This document shows, piece by piece, positions 33,732 through 42,597 of a stretch of DNA of 64,000 bases (position 1 is the first letter of the stretch; each line of letters opens with the position of its first letter). Made by a program: the position numbers and the translations under genes. The notes under the pieces were generated by a model, which saw only the letters and a program-made list of their open reading frames with translations, made no database searches and was not told where the DNA came from. This DNA comes from Dyella amyloliquefaciens (GTDB taxonomy: Bacteria > Pseudomonadota > Gammaproteobacteria > Xanthomonadales > Rhodanobacteraceae): NCBI RefSeq assembly GCF_004296575.1, contig NZ_SAYT01000002.1:735313-799312 (forward strand), written 5' to 3'.

Positions 33732-34870
33732 GTCGATAGCCCGATTGCAGCGGCGGCTTCGCGCCGGTTGGGAAGCAGGACCACGAGTGCCTGCAGCAGC
33801 AGGCAGACACCGATGAAGCCGGCATTGGTCCAGGTGAACGCCTGCGGTGCGAACGGCGACATCAGGCACACGTAGGCCATGCGCAGGAAAATCAGGAGTG
33901 GGAACAGCGACACCCGTGGAAAAAGGCGGGCCACGCTCCAGCGCAGCGACGCATACAGCGCCACCATCGAAAAGATCGCCCCCATGGGACCCAGCGCCAG
34001 CAGGAACGGCAGGAACTCCGACCCTACGTTGATGTTCGACGCGTCCAGCGGAATGCCCGTGCCGGCGGTGGCGACCGAGCCAGCCATCGGCACGATCTGG
34101 TTGATGAGGAACGTCGTGTTGGCATAGTGCTTGGCCAGCAGCGAGGCGAAATTGTAGGGCCCGGCACTCGCATAGAGCAGCAGCCAGCGGACACCAACCG
34201 GCATCGACCGGTAGCTGTCGCTGAAAGGCAGCGTGACCGTCTCCAACGTGCCCGAGCGCAGCACGCCGAGCACCGAGAACACCGTGGCGCCGATGATGGC
34301 CAGCAGGCCCACCGTCTTCCACGGCAAAGGACGGGCGGCGTCCCGGCGAAACACGATCACCAGGGCCGTGGCAAACAGCGCCGCGAAGATACGGTTGCGA
34401 TCGATCACCAGCACCGGAAACACGAAGCCGATCAGCATCAGCGTCGTGCGCAACCACTTGCTACGCGTGCACAGCATGCCGATCGGTGGCAACACCCAGC
34501 ACATGTCGGAGATATGGCGCACGTGATCGCGCCCGTTTTCCATGCGCGCATACGAGGATGGCGCATCGATCAGCGGTATCGGGTACAGCGTCAGGTCGAG
34601 CACGCAGAACAGGATGATCAGCGCCGCGAACGTCAGCGCCACAAATGCCTGGCGGCTACCGACATAGCTGCACTCGCGGAACCGCCCCGGCGACGGCAGG
34701 CGCAGACCGGCCATGACGTCGAACAGCAGGATAGTCGTCGACGTGGCCAGCAGCAGGACGATGCCTTCCATGTAGTCCGCCGGCAGGTCGTAGACGAACA
34801 CCGTCAGCCCGCAGGTCAGCAGCATGGGCAGGCAGAGGTAGGCCGACGGCAGTCGCAGCAGTGCCCTCAT
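33728..34870 (-). CDS. Wzy-like oligosaccharide polymerase
   Basis: A 380-residue protein with about ten hydrophobic helices and a large periplasmic loop after the middle, the usual form of Wzy/O-antigen polymerases. Sequence similarity within this class is low, so the call rests on topology and on position between Wzz and a glycosyltransferase in a Wzx-containing operon. The ATG at 34870 overlaps the upstream stop (ATGA); the longer open frame in the same phase is a shadow. Confidence 0.75.
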   Translation of the reverse strand: MRALLRLPSAYLCLPMLLTCGLTVFVYDLPADYMEGIVLLLATSTTILLFDVMAGLRLPSPGRFRECSYVGSRQAFVALTFAALIILFCVLDLTLYPIPLIDAPSSYARMENGRDHVRHISDMCWVLPPIGMLCTRSKWLRTTLMLIGFVFPVLVIDRNRIFAALFATALVIVFRRDAARPLPWKTVGLLAIIGATVFSVLGVLRSGTLETVTLPFSDSYRSMPVGVRWLLLYASAGPYNFASLLAKHYANTTFLINQIVPMAGSVATAGTGIPLDASNINVGSEFLPFLLALGPMGAIFSMVALYASLRWSVARLFPRVSLFPLLIFLRMAYVCLMSPFAPQAFTWTNAGFIGVCLLLQALVVLLPNRREAAAAIGLST

Positions 34871-35796
34871 GCGCCCTCCGCCAGATGCATAGCGGCGCGC
34901 AGCTTGATGCGCGAGGCCGCCAACAGCGACAGATAGACCACCATGTGGACGGTCACCGAGCCGTACCGCCGCTGCAGGAAGGAAATCTTGGCGCCGAGAT
35001 AGTGGGATTGCGCCTTCAGCAGGGACCGGTACGGCTCCTGGAACAGGCATTCACGACGGATTGCGACGTTCTGCGCCTCGATCAGGTTGAGAATCCGCGC
35101 GCGGGCGTCGCGCGTCCGGCTCAGGTTCGAGCTGTGGATGCGATATGCGCAGACATTCACGTCGATGAAACCGATGGCGTCATGCGCCGCGAGTCGCAGG
35201 AAGAAGTCCCAGTCGTCGATGCGCAGGCTTTCGCTCCAGCCGGCCACGCTCTCCAACGCGCGCTTGCGGATCAGCGCGACCGGTCCGCCGACGGCCCACT
35301 GGGTAATCACGGCCAAGCGTATGCCATCGTCGGATGCGTAAAGGCGCTTGTCCGCATGGTGGAGATCGCGCATCCCGCTCTCATGCAACCTGCGGTCGTC
35401 CTGGTCGACCACCACGGAATCGCCGATTACCGCCCACTTGCGCGGATGAGCCAGCAGGTAACCCACCAGTGCATCGAGACCGCCGGGCAGCAGATAGTCG
35501 TCACTTGCACCCAGGCGCAGGAACTCGCCCCGTGCCCGCGCGGCCAGTTCATTCAAGGTCGCCGCGATGCCACGGTTGTCGCGGCGCACGTACTCCACGG
35601 GCAGGTCCCGCCGGTGCCGTGATATCCAGGCTTCGATGCGCCGAGCGGTACCGTCGGTGGAACCGTCATCGATGATCACCAGCTCCTTGGCCGGATACGG
35701 ATCTTCCAGCACACTGTCCAGGCAACGCTCGATGAAGCGTTCGTGGTTGAACGCCGGGATGAGGATGGAGACCAGCGGCAAGGCCGGCGCGCTCAT
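34867..35796 (-). CDS. GT2-family glycosyltransferase
   Basis: A 309-residue GT-A enzyme: LVSILIPAFNHERFIERCLDSVLEDPYPAKELVIIDDGSTDGT at the start, LRLGASDDYLLPGGLDALV with the DxD-type metal site, and GGPVALIRKRALESVAGWSESLRIDDWDFFLRLA. It transfers a sugar from a nucleotide donor to a growing oligosaccharide at the inner membrane. It is the only glycosyltransferase in the 41.1-32.9 kb operon. Both ends overlap neighbouring genes by ATGA. Confidence 0.9.
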   Translation of the reverse strand: MSAPALPLVSILIPAFNHERFIERCLDSVLEDPYPAKELVIIDDGSTDGTARRIEAWISRHRRDLPVEYVRRDNRGIAATLNELAARARGEFLRLGASDDYLLPGGLDALVGYLLAHPRKWAVIGDSVVVDQDDRRLHESGMRDLHHADKRLYASDDGIRLAVITQWAVGGPVALIRKRALESVAGWSESLRIDDWDFFLRLAAHDAIGFIDVNVCAYRIHSSNLSRTRDARARILNLIEAQNVAIRRECLFQEPYRSLLKAQSHYLGAKISFLQRRYGSVTVHMVVYLSLLAASRIKLRAAMHLAEGA

Positions 35797-37067
35797 GGGT
35801 ATTGCGGCGACCATTGCCCCAACCCTCCGAGGAATCGACGCGCGACCCATACGTTGAACAGGAAGTACAGCGTGTAGTTGGCCGTGAACGCGTACATCGC
35901 CCCCACCAGCCCGAAGTACGCGGTGAAGGCGTACACCAGTCCGAGGTAGCTGGCGGCGAACACGCACTCGGACGCGACGAACAGGCGCGTCATCGCCTTG
36001 GCCAGCATCAGGTAGGACAGAACGAAGGACGCGATCTTGATCACGTCGCCCACCAGTTGCGGCCCATACAGGACGTTGGCGGAGGCAAAACCTTCGTTGA
36101 AGAGCAGCAGGGTCACCCAGCCACGCGCGATGAACACCGCCAGGGCAAGCACGACCACCAGCGGCAACAGGAACCGGTAGGCGTTGCGCAGCTCCATGAC
36201 GAGCGATGCGCGGTCGTCGATCGAGGCGAGCTTGGGCAGGTAATAGACGTTGATGGCCGTGGTGATGAACAGCAGGTACGCGTCGGATACCTTGCTCACC
36301 GCCTGCCAGTAACCCACCTGCTCCCAACCGAACTCGCTGGCCAGGTAGTCTCGCACCGCGATGTTGACCAGCGGCGACAGCAAGGCCGCGGTCAGTGTCA
36401 TCACCGAGAAACGGGCCAGCCGCCTGATCATGTCGCCGTCGAAGCGCAGCCGCAGCATGCCGCGCCGGAAGTACGGGCTGCGCCACCACGCTGGCAGGCC
36501 AACTGCCAGCCAGAGCGCCTGGCCCAGCACGAGGGCCAGCAACGCCCCGTACAGATGCAGCCAGTGCGAAAGCCACGCCACCATCGCGACATTGAGAATG
36601 GAGCCCGCGACCTGCACCAGCGCCAATCGGCGCACGTCCATGAAACCGTTGATCACGGCCAGCACGTAGTTGGCCAGGGCGATGCCGAACTGTGCCACGG
36701 CAAGGGTGCGGATGAGGCTGGCGTAACGGCTGTCGCCCAGCAGCCATTGCGCAAGCGGCTGGCTGAAGACCAGCGTGACCACGCCCATCAGCAGCGAAGC
36801 GCCGAGCGCGTACCACAGCGCCGCTCCCAGCAGGCGCGTGAGGCGCACCTTGTCGTCGCGATACTCGGCCACGTACTTGACGATGCCCGCGCTGATACCG
36901 CCGCCGGCCAGCACGGCGAGCAACGACATCAAGCTCATGAACTGGCCGAACTTGCCTACGCCCTCGGGCCCAGCGAACGAGGCCACCAGCTTGATCACCA
37001 CCAATCCGGCAAGCAGGCGCGCGGCGGTGGAGGCCGCCGTGTAAAAGCTCGCGCGCATGATGTTCAC
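35793..37067 (-). CDS. Wzx flippase (O-antigen translocase type)
   Basis: A 424-residue membrane protein with about twelve helices, typical of the MATE-like Wzx/O-antigen translocases ([38 protein letters not shown] at the start resembles WzxE). It would flip lipid-linked repeat units across the inner membrane for Wzy. The start codon appears to be GTG at 37067, overlapping the stop of the aminotransferase (GTGA); an ATG at 37058 is possible. Confidence 0.88.
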   Translation of the reverse strand: MNIMRASFYTAASTAARLLAGLVVIKLVASFAGPEGVGKFGQFMSLMSLLAVLAGGGISAGIVKYVAEYRDDKVRLTRLLGAALWYALGASLLMGVVTLVFSQPLAQWLLGDSRYASLIRTLAVAQFGIALANYVLAVINGFMDVRRLALVQVAGSILNVAMVAWLSHWLHLYGALLALVLGQALWLAVGLPAWWRSPYFRRGMLRLRFDGDMIRRLARFSVMTLTAALLSPLVNIAVRDYLASEFGWEQVGYWQAVSKVSDAYLLFITTAINVYYLPKLASIDDRASLVMELRNAYRFLLPLVVVLALAVFIARGWVTLLLFNEGFASANVLYGPQLVGDVIKIASFVLSYLMLAKAMTRLFVASECVFAASYLGLVYAFTAYFGLVGAMYAFTANYTLYFLFNVWVARRFLGGLGQWSPQYP

Positions 37068-38176
37068 CGCGCGCCCCCGAAGGTCTCGCAGGCCTGCACT
37101 ACCTGCGCGACCGCTTGCGCGTCCATCGTCGGCCCCATCGGCAGGCTCAGCACCTCTCGATGCAGGCGTTCGGTGAGCGGCAGCCGGATGTCATGCAGCG
37201 AGGGATAAGCCGGCTGGAAGTGCGGTGGCAGCGGATAGTGCACCTGGCTCTGGATGCCATGGCTCTCCAAATGGAGATGCAGTTCGTCCCGGCGATCGCT
37301 GCGCACCACGAACAGGTGCCAGACGTGCCCCTCTTCATGGATCACCGTGGGAAGCAGGATGTTCCAGTGGTGGATACCCTCACGGTAACGCCTCGCCACT
37401 TCGCGCCGCCGCGCAATGTCTTCGTCCAGGTACTTCAGCTTCACGCGAAGCATCGCGGCCTGCATTTCGTCGAGACGCGAATTGATGCCCTGGTACGGGT
37501 AGTGGTACTTCACCTCCGAACCGTAGTTGCGTAGCGCCGCAATGCACCTGGCGAGCGCATCGTCGTCGGTGACCACCGCGCCGCCATCGCCCAGCGCCCC
37601 GAGGTTCTTCGTCGGAAAGAAGCTGAACCCCGCCGCATCGCCCCACGCACCGGCCTTTCTCCCCGACCCGACCGCGCCGTGGGCCTGCGCGGCGTCCTCG
37701 ATCAGCAGCAGCTTGTGCTGTCTGGCAAGTGCGGACAACGCGGGCATGTCCGCCAGCTGGCCATACAGGTGCACCGCCATGATGGCGCGTGTGCGTGGCC
37801 CTATGGCGTCTTCCACGCGCATGGGATCGAGATTGAAGGTCGTGGGGTCGGGCTCGACCGGCACGGGGACAAGGCGGTTCTCTGTGATCGCGAGGAAGCT
37901 GGCAATGAAGGTATTGCCGGGTACGATCACCTCGTCACCCTCGCGCAGCGCACCGAGCTGCTTGTAGCCACGCAGGATCAGCGACAGTGCATCGAATCCG
38001 TTGCCCACCCCCACCACGTGCCGCACGCCGCAATAGGCGGCGAATTCGCGTTCGAACGCCGCGACTTCCTCGCCCAGGATGTACCAGCCTGAATCGATCA
38101 CGCGTGCAGCGGCAGCCTTCAGCTCGTCGGCATGGCGCGCATTCACTTCGCCGGCACTGAGGAAGGGGACGCTCAT
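37064..38176 (-). CDS. DegT/DnrJ/EryC1 sugar aminotransferase, FdtB-like
   Basis: A 370-residue PLP-dependent aminotransferase. The lysine is in [20 protein letters not shown], the aspartate/glutamine pair in [12 protein letters not shown], and [10 protein letters not shown] and [17 protein letters not shown] complete the family pattern. Together with the FdtA-like isomerase and an acetyltransferase in this operon it is expected to make a dTDP-3-amino-3,6-dideoxyhexose (Fuc3N or Qui3N). The ATG shares a base with the upstream stop (TGATG). Confidence 0.88.
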   Translation of the reverse strand: MSVPFLSAGEVNARHADELKAAAARVIDSGWYILGEEVAAFEREFAAYCGVRHVVGVGNGFDALSLILRGYKQLGALREGDEVIVPGNTFIASFLAITENRLVPVPVEPDPTTFNLDPMRVEDAIGPRTRAIMAVHLYGQLADMPALSALARQHKLLLIEDAAQAHGAVGSGRKAGAWGDAAGFSFFPTKNLGALGDGGAVVTDDDALARCIAALRNYGSEVKYHYPYQGINSRLDEMQAAMLRVKLKYLDEDIARRREVARRYREGIHHWNILLPTVIHEEGHVWHLFVVRSDRRDELHLHLESHGIQSQVHYPLPPHFQPAYPSLHDIRLPLTERLHREVLSLPMGPTMDAQAVAQVVQACETFGGAR

Positions 38177-39105
38177 CAGAGCACCCACTCGTAGAAATCG
38201 TGCGCGATGCCACGCGCACCGAAGTACTCCTTCTGCGCCACCAGCCCTCCATTGAGCACCCGCCCCTCCTGCTCGGTGGAGATGCCGAACGAAAAGTAGT
38301 GGCGTCCCGCATAGAACGCGATCAGCTCGGCCAGCAGAAGGCTGAGTGCATTCTCGCGACGCCCTTCATCCGAGGTGGCCAGATACTGGGTATGCACCAC
38401 GCGGCCGAAGTCGTACGCGACCGAGCCCGCCAGCAGGCGTCCTTCGTGGCGTACCTCATAGAGCAGGATCTGCTCCGGAAAGCGCGACTGCAGCAGGCGA
38501 AGTTCGTCCAGGCTGTGGGTCGGTACGGCGTCGTGCTTGCGCAGCACGTCGGACAGCAGCGCGTGGAAATCGGTCGGGTCGTTGTTCGGGTGGATCGCCA
38601 GGCCTCTGCTGCGCGCCTTGCTGACCGCGCGCTTGCGCTCATCGGTGAAGCGGAAGGGTTCATGCAAGGCGATGACGGAGGCGATATCGCGGCGCTTCAA
38701 CCGCGCCCCGAGCCGATGCAATGCATACAGGTCCTCCTCGGCGGGATAGCGGTGAAACACGTGCGGCACGGCCTTGTAGACGACCTTGTCGACACCCAGC
38801 GAGCGATAGAGCTCACCGATCTGACCGAATGCCTCCAGCGTCGACTCGGCGCGCAGCGCATGGGTGGAGATCAGGCCGCCATAGGTGAGGCCGCCGTGGC
38901 TCACCACGGTCTTGCCCAGTACGTTGGCAGGGAACACCGCCACCGGCACGCCACGGCGCTCGACGATCAGAGAGCGATCCGTGAAGCGATCGGCGTGATA
39001 GTCCATGTAGCCGCGCCGATGCAGCAGCACGCCATTCCTGGACTCCGCGACCACCGCGTCCCAGGCGTCCGCGTCCGTCGGCGCATAAGGCCTAACCGCC
39101 AGCAT
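38176..39105 (-). CDS. FemAB/GNAT-like acyltransferase
   Basis: A 309-residue protein with two GNAT-like halves: [39 protein letters not shown] near the start and [45 protein letters not shown] near the end. This is the layout of FemAB-related peptidyl or acyl transferases found in polysaccharide operons. It may attach an aminoacyl or acyl group to the amino sugar. It overlaps the upstream gene by 14 bases. Confidence 0.75.
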   Translation of the reverse strand: MLAVRPYAPTDADAWDAVVAESRNGVLLHRRGYMDYHADRFTDRSLIVERRGVPVAVFPANVLGKTVVSHGGLTYGGLISTHALRAESTLEAFGQIGELYRSLGVDKVVYKAVPHVFHRYPAEEDLYALHRLGARLKRRDIASVIALHEPFRFTDERKRAVSKARSRGLAIHPNNDPTDFHALLSDVLRKHDAVPTHSLDELRLLQSRFPEQILLYEVRHEGRLLAGSVAYDFGRVVHTQYLATSDEGRRENALSLLLAELIAFYAGRHYFSFGISTEQEGRVLNGGLVAQKEYFGARGIAHDFYEWVL

Positions 39106-40045
39106 GGCTGCCTCCCATGCCTGACGGCGGCTGGGTTTCGGCTACGCCGAAGCCATCCACCCCCATGTCATTGCCGTTGTAGAACATCAGCAGCTTGTCG
39201 CGCTGCCGGATCAGGGCGGGATAGCAGATGACCCTCGAATCCCATCCACTGGGCGACAGCGAAAGGCCCAGCGACTCGTCGTGGCGCTCCCAATGGATGC
39301 CATCCGCGCTGTAGGCCACGCCAGGGAAATATTCGCCCGTCACATTACCTCGCGTGAAGTACATGACGTAGCCATCGCCCCATCGATAGACGCGCGGACG
39401 ACCGATGCGGTATTCGCTGCCCCGAGGCCGCAGGCAGACATGATCCTCGCGAGCTATCGCCGTGAGGTCGTCCGTCTCCACACAACGGATGTGGTAGCGG
39501 GGAAACGAACGACTACCGATGGTTTCCCAGTCGTCACCCACCGCGTACCAAAGTCGCCAGCGATCACCTTCACGCAGCACGGAATGCACTGCACCGATGG
39601 TGCTGCGCCCCGGTGCACGGTCCAGGATGGGTGTTTCCTGGACACGCTCGAAACGTTCACCGCCATCCCGCGAGATCGCCAGTCCCGTGAAGGCGAGGAA
39701 CTTCGCATGAGCCACGCGCTGGAAGCCCACGTACAACATGTGCAGGCCATCGGGTGTATCCACCAGATCGCCGAGGATCATGCCGCTGTCGTCGAAGCAC
39801 CCGCCCCGCCCGACATCCAGCACTGGCTTACCACTCACGCGCACGATGGACGATGGCTCGTCGGCCCGTACGTCCACGTAACCGATACGGCTTACGCCAT
39901 CCTCGTCGCGGAAGCCCGCATAGACGCGGATGAGGCCGTCATCGATGCGCCACGGCGTCGGCGTGAGTGCCGAATGCGCCATCCAGCCGCCCACGCCCTG
40001 GCGGGCGGTGTCGAAAACCAGCCCCCTCTTGGTCCAATCGAACAT
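39092..40045 (-). CDS. Five-bladed beta-propeller glycosidase-like protein
   Basis: A 317-residue protein with repeated propeller strands: DGLIRVYAGFRDEDGVSRIGYVDV, DTPDGLHMLYVGFQRV, EGDRWRLWYAVGDDWE, WGDGYVMYFTRGNV, QRDKLLMFYNGND. These are typical of GH43/GH32-like folds. There is no signal peptide, so it works in the cytoplasm or is not a true hydrolase. Such genes are common beside FdtA-type sugar genes. The ATG at 40045 is preferred to a TTG nine bases earlier. Function in the pathway is unknown. Confidence 0.7.
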   Translation of the reverse strand: MFDWTKRGLVFDTARQGVGGWMAHSALTPTPWRIDDGLIRVYAGFRDEDGVSRIGYVDVRADEPSSIVRVSGKPVLDVGRGGCFDDSGMILGDLVDTPDGLHMLYVGFQRVAHAKFLAFTGLAISRDGGERFERVQETPILDRAPGRSTIGAVHSVLREGDRWRLWYAVGDDWETIGSRSFPRYHIRCVETDDLTAIAREDHVCLRPRGSEYRIGRPRVYRWGDGYVMYFTRGNVTGEYFPGVAYSADGIHWERHDESLGLSLSPSGWDSRVICYPALIRQRDKLLMFYNGNDMGVDGFGVAETQPPSGMGGSHAGG

Positions 40046-40050
40046 GGGTG

Positions 40051-40716
40051 TCAAAGCCTCACGTCGAAGCTGGAGCGGTCCGGTACTGCACGTGCGGGCG
40101 AACCGACATAGACCCTGCCTGCCTCCGTATCGCGCGTCACCAGGGCGCCCGAACCGATCACGTTGTCCTGCGCCACCTTCACGTGGTCGTTGAAGGTGGT
40201 GTTGACCCCTATGAAGCTGCTGTCACCGATGTCGCAATAGCCGGAGATGACCGCATGGGAGGCCACGAACACGTTGTCCCGAAGCACCGTGCGATGCCCC
40301 ACGTGGTTGCCGCTCCACAGGATGCAGTTGTTGCCGATGCGCACGAACGGCTGGATCACGTTGTTCTCGAAGATGAAGCTGTTCTCGCCGATCTCCGCAT
40401 TGCGCCACACGAAGGCGCGCGAACTGACATAGGTGGCGAACCGATAACCCCGGCCCTTGGCGTCCAGGTAGAAGCGCGTGCGCAGGCGATTGAGCTGGCT
40501 CGCCGGAATGGCTACGAACGCGTCGTAGTCCGCCGGAGGAAAATGCCTCTCCAGTTCCTCATAGGGCACCACCGGCCGGTCCGCCAGCGTGGGCTGGTCG
40601 AGGAAGGCACGCTCGACGCTGAAGGCCGCGACGTCGTAGTCGCTGTCGTGCTGGAAGTATTCGCAGGCGATCAGCGCTAGCTCACCCGCTCCGATGAGCA
40701 CTAGCGGCCTTGGCAT
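40051..40716 (-). CDS. NeuD/PglD-like sugar N-acetyltransferase
   Basis: A 221-residue protein with an N-terminal nucleotide-binding-like part (LVLIGAGELALIACEYF) and a left-handed beta-helix of hexapeptide repeats (IGENSFIFENNVIQPFVRIGNNCILWSGNHVGHRTVLRDNVFVASHAVI). It closely fits acetyl-CoA-dependent acyltransferases that N-acetylate UDP- or dTDP-amino sugars. It follows the FdtA-like gene with a 16-base overlap, giving the isomerase-aminotransferase-acetyltransferase set. Confidence 0.82.
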   Translation of the reverse strand: MPRPLVLIGAGELALIACEYFQHDSDYDVAAFSVERAFLDQPTLADRPVVPYEELERHFPPADYDAFVAIPASQLNRLRTRFYLDAKGRGYRFATYVSSRAFVWRNAEIGENSFIFENNVIQPFVRIGNNCILWSGNHVGHRTVLRDNVFVASHAVISGYCDIGDSSFIGVNTTFNDHVKVAQDNVIGSGALVTRDTEAGRVYVGSPARAVPDRSSFDVRL

Positions 40717-41135
40717 GCTGCCATGTCTCCCGGATAAGCCGATTCCACTTCGTGCAGGAACAACGCATAGTCCGTGATGTAGTCCGCCGGGTCGTACAAC
40801 TGGTCGGCCAGCACCATCAACACGCAGTCCTCGGTGAAGTCGTACATCTCGCGCCACACCATGCGCCGCAGCAACAGACCTTGCGACGGGTCGTTCAGCA
40901 CGACCTCGCACGGTCCCCTGCCATCGTCGACAAGAAAGGTGACCGAGCCGCGTACGGTGACCGCAAGCTGGTTGAGATTGCGATGGGCGTGCATGCCGCG
41001 GTGCACGCCGCACCTGGTGGAAAACAGGTAGTAGACGCGACGGATCTCGAACGGCACGTTGAGATCCTGCTCCAACGAAATGAGCATGCCGCGATCATCG
41101 CCATGCTGCTGCAACTGGATTCGTTCGATTTCCAT
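40701..41135 (-). CDS. dTDP-4-keto-6-deoxyglucose 3,4-ketoisomerase (FdtA/WxcM type)
   Basis: A 144-residue cupin with the FdtA/QdtA pattern: GDDRGMLISLEQDLNVPFEIRRVYYLF, GVHRGMHAHRNLNQLAVTVRGSVTFLVDDG and LRRMVWREMYDFTEDCVLMVLADQLYDPADYITDY. The catalytic histidine is in HAHR. It turns the 4-keto into the 3-keto sugar that the aminotransferase uses. It is the first gene of the polysaccharide operon and lies 43 bases behind promoter D. The rmlA/rmlB functions must be supplied from elsewhere in the genome. Confidence 0.9.
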   Translation of the reverse strand: MEIERIQLQQHGDDRGMLISLEQDLNVPFEIRRVYYLFSTRCGVHRGMHAHRNLNQLAVTVRGSVTFLVDDGRGPCEVVLNDPSQGLLLRRMVWREMYDFTEDCVLMVLADQLYDPADYITDYALFLHEVESAYPGDMAACQGR

Positions 41136-41177
41136 GTCGGTGGCTAGGCGGAAACACTCGAGGACGATGTCGTTAGC

Positions 41178-41206
41178 TGAGTGCCGCCTGACCGGCGAAA
41201 GGTTGC
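41178..41206 (-). promoter_or_regulatory. Predicted ECF-sigma promoter D (polysaccharide operon)
   Basis: On the minus strand GCAACC, 16 bases, GCACTCA. The distance to the FdtA-like start codon is 43 bases. It stands back to back with plus-strand site E, and the two -35 parts form an inverted repeat (GCGAAAGGTTGC / GCAACCTTTCGC). Confidence 0.68.
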
Positions 41207-41241
41207 GCTCGCAGTCGCCGTAAAGGGGCTGCAAGGCGCAT

Positions 41242-41270
41242 GCAACCTTTCGCGACGCTGCAGGCACCTA
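41242..41270 (+). promoter_or_regulatory. Predicted ECF-sigma promoter E
   Basis: GCAACC at 41242-41247, 16 bases, then GCACCTA at 41264-41270 (two bases differ from the GCACTCA of other sites). It would transcribe rightwards from about 41276, through 530 bases without a secure gene, into the outer-membrane barrel gene. Confidence 0.5.
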
Positions 41271-41277
41271 GCATGCG

Positions 41278-41577
41278 ATGACCGCCCTGACCCTCGTGCC
41301 TTCAGCCCCATCGACCAGAAGCCAGGCCTCACCTGCATGCTCCGGTACATCTGCGGCCTCACTCTCGCGTACCCGCAGCGCGGCAGCGGGTACAGCGACA
41401 CGCACTACCCTTCCATGGGAGACCCGTGCCGATGGGCAGCACATTCCTCACGCTGCTCGGAGTGCCCTTCGGCAAGGCCCGATGGACATGGAGAACGGGC
41501 AAGCGATGCAGTTATCTGTCGCTGCCGGCGAGGCAGGCCAACGCGGGTACCTGTATGAAGACGAGCCGCCCAGATGA
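41278..41577 (+). CDS. Doubtful small open frame behind promoter E
   Basis: A 99-codon frame whose ATG lies almost at the predicted start of transcription of site E. The first 50 residues are Ser/Ala/Thr-rich and the end (MENGQAMQLSVAAGEAGQRG then YLYEDEPPR) looks more protein-like. Third-codon-position GC is clearly lower than in neighbouring genes, and there is no ribosome site. It may be a decayed gene or non-coding leader; I list it so that the 41.28-41.80 kb stretch is not read as empty. Confidence 0.2.
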   Translation: MTALTLVPSAPSTRSQASPACSGTSAASLSRTRSAAAGTATRTTLPWETRADGQHIPHAARSALRQGPMDMENGQAMQLSVAAGEAGQRGYLYEDEPPR

Positions 41578-41666
41578 CCGCATCCGCTGGAGTACCTGCC
41601 CTCGCGATTCGACACCTCCGGTTGACCCCACACCTTGACCCGGCCGACTGTATAGAATCGCCTGAA

Positions 41667-41765
41667 CTCCACACCGGGGAGCGGTGCATGCACCGAAGGT
41701 GTCGTACCAGCTTCGGCAGCGACGGCCTGTTGACGGCTGTTCTCCCCGGGAATCCGACCGTGGAG
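41667..41765 (+). other. Structured leader element upstream of barrel gene
   Basis: About 100 bases fold on paper as nested stems: CTCCAC (41667-41672) with GTGGAG (41760-41765), CCGGGGAG (41674-41681) with CTCCCCGG (41742-41749), and inside them CCGAAG (41693-41698) with CTTCGG (41711-41716), beside the 12-base palindrome GGTGCATGCACC (41683-41694). Directly before the ATG at 41803 another stem, GGCGGG/CCCGCC, covers the only purine-rich stretch. This looks like a regulatory 5' leader. I could not match it to a riboswitch family I know. Confidence 0.4.
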
Positions 41766-41802
41766 CTTCCGCGGCGGCAGCGGTGGCGGGCCTGACCCGC
41801 CC

Positions 41803-42588
41803 ATGACCGCGCTCCTTTCCACCTGCGCAGCTTCCCTTCGCTTCCGCCAAGCCTGCGCCGGCAGAGCCTGCGCACGCCACCTCGCCTTGCTGGTGGGCGC
41901 CTGTCTGCCCATGGCTATCCATGCGCAGTCATCGAGTATCAATGGCACCGTGGCGCTCAGCTCGCAGCTGGTGGACCGGGGCCAGGCCGTCACGCCGCAG
42001 ACGCCGATCCTGCAGGGCGCCATGTCCTGGTCCTTCGCCAAGGGATGGTTGCTTGGGATTTCCGCGGGCGTCGAAGCGCGCGAGCCCGACCGCTTCGCCG
42101 AAACGCTGGCCCAGGCGGCCAAGTCGTGGTCGCTGTCGCCGGACTGGCAGATACAGGCGAACCTCGCTTACTACGACTATCCCGTCAGCCAGCACACGCA
42201 AAGCTTCGATCGCACCGAAGCCGGGGTGAGCTGGATCTACCGGGACGTGCTCACGCTGGGCGTATCGGCGATCTATCCCGTGGGCAAGGCCGAACACAAG
42301 CTGCACGGCGCCGCGGACATCGGCTTCCACTGGCCGCTGCCCCACCATTTTTCGCTGTCCGCCGGCCTCGGCATCATCCAGTCCAACTTTGTCCAGTACG
42401 CGTACTATGGGAACGAGTACTACGCGTACAACCGGTTGGAGACCTATAGCTATGGCCATGCCGGACTGCTATGGAACTACGGCCCCTGGCGTGTGGAAAT
42501 GGACCGCATCGCAACCTCGGGTCTCCCCCATATGCAGGGTTATCCGGACACAGCCCCTTGGGTTGCCACTGTCTCATGGTCGTTCTGA
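41803..42588 (+). CDS. Outer-membrane beta-barrel protein (TorF-like)
   Basis: A 261-residue precursor with a long signal region ending in AIHAQ and then amphipathic strands ending in a terminal Phe strand (PWVATVSWSF), as expected for outer-membrane barrels. The beginning of the mature part (NGTVALSSQLVDRGQAVTPQTPILQGAMSWSFAKGWLLG) resembles the TorF/gcw_chp family of small putative porins. It lies between the polysaccharide operon and the sigma operon, so it may export or anchor the product. The start codon has no clear ribosome site except inside a hairpin. Confidence 0.72.
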   Translation: MTALLSTCAASLRFRQACAGRACARHLALLVGACLPMAIHAQSSSINGTVALSSQLVDRGQAVTPQTPILQGAMSWSFAKGWLLGISAGVEAREPDRFAETLAQAAKSWSLSPDWQIQANLAYYDYPVSQHTQSFDRTEAGVSWIYRDVLTLGVSAIYPVGKAEHKLHGAADIGFHWPLPHHFSLSAGLGIIQSNFVQYAYYGNEYYAYNRLETYSYGHAGLLWNYGPWRVEMDRIATSGLPHMQGYPDTAPWVATVSWSF

Positions 42589-42597
42589 CGCCCGCAG

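Noticed and set aside
34867-36816. 649-codon minus-strand frame as a fused glycosyltransferase
   Set aside because: The first 340 codons are the flippase gene in the wrong frame; the real start is 35796 with an ATGA overlap.
41667-41765. Cyclic-di-GMP (GEMM) riboswitch
   Set aside because: The conserved GGGCAAACC and GGACGCAAAGCC-type blocks are absent.
41405-41875. Minus-strand 156-codon frame in the promoter E region
   Set aside because: Arg/Ser-rich, no ribosome site, poor codon pattern; looks like a chance frame.
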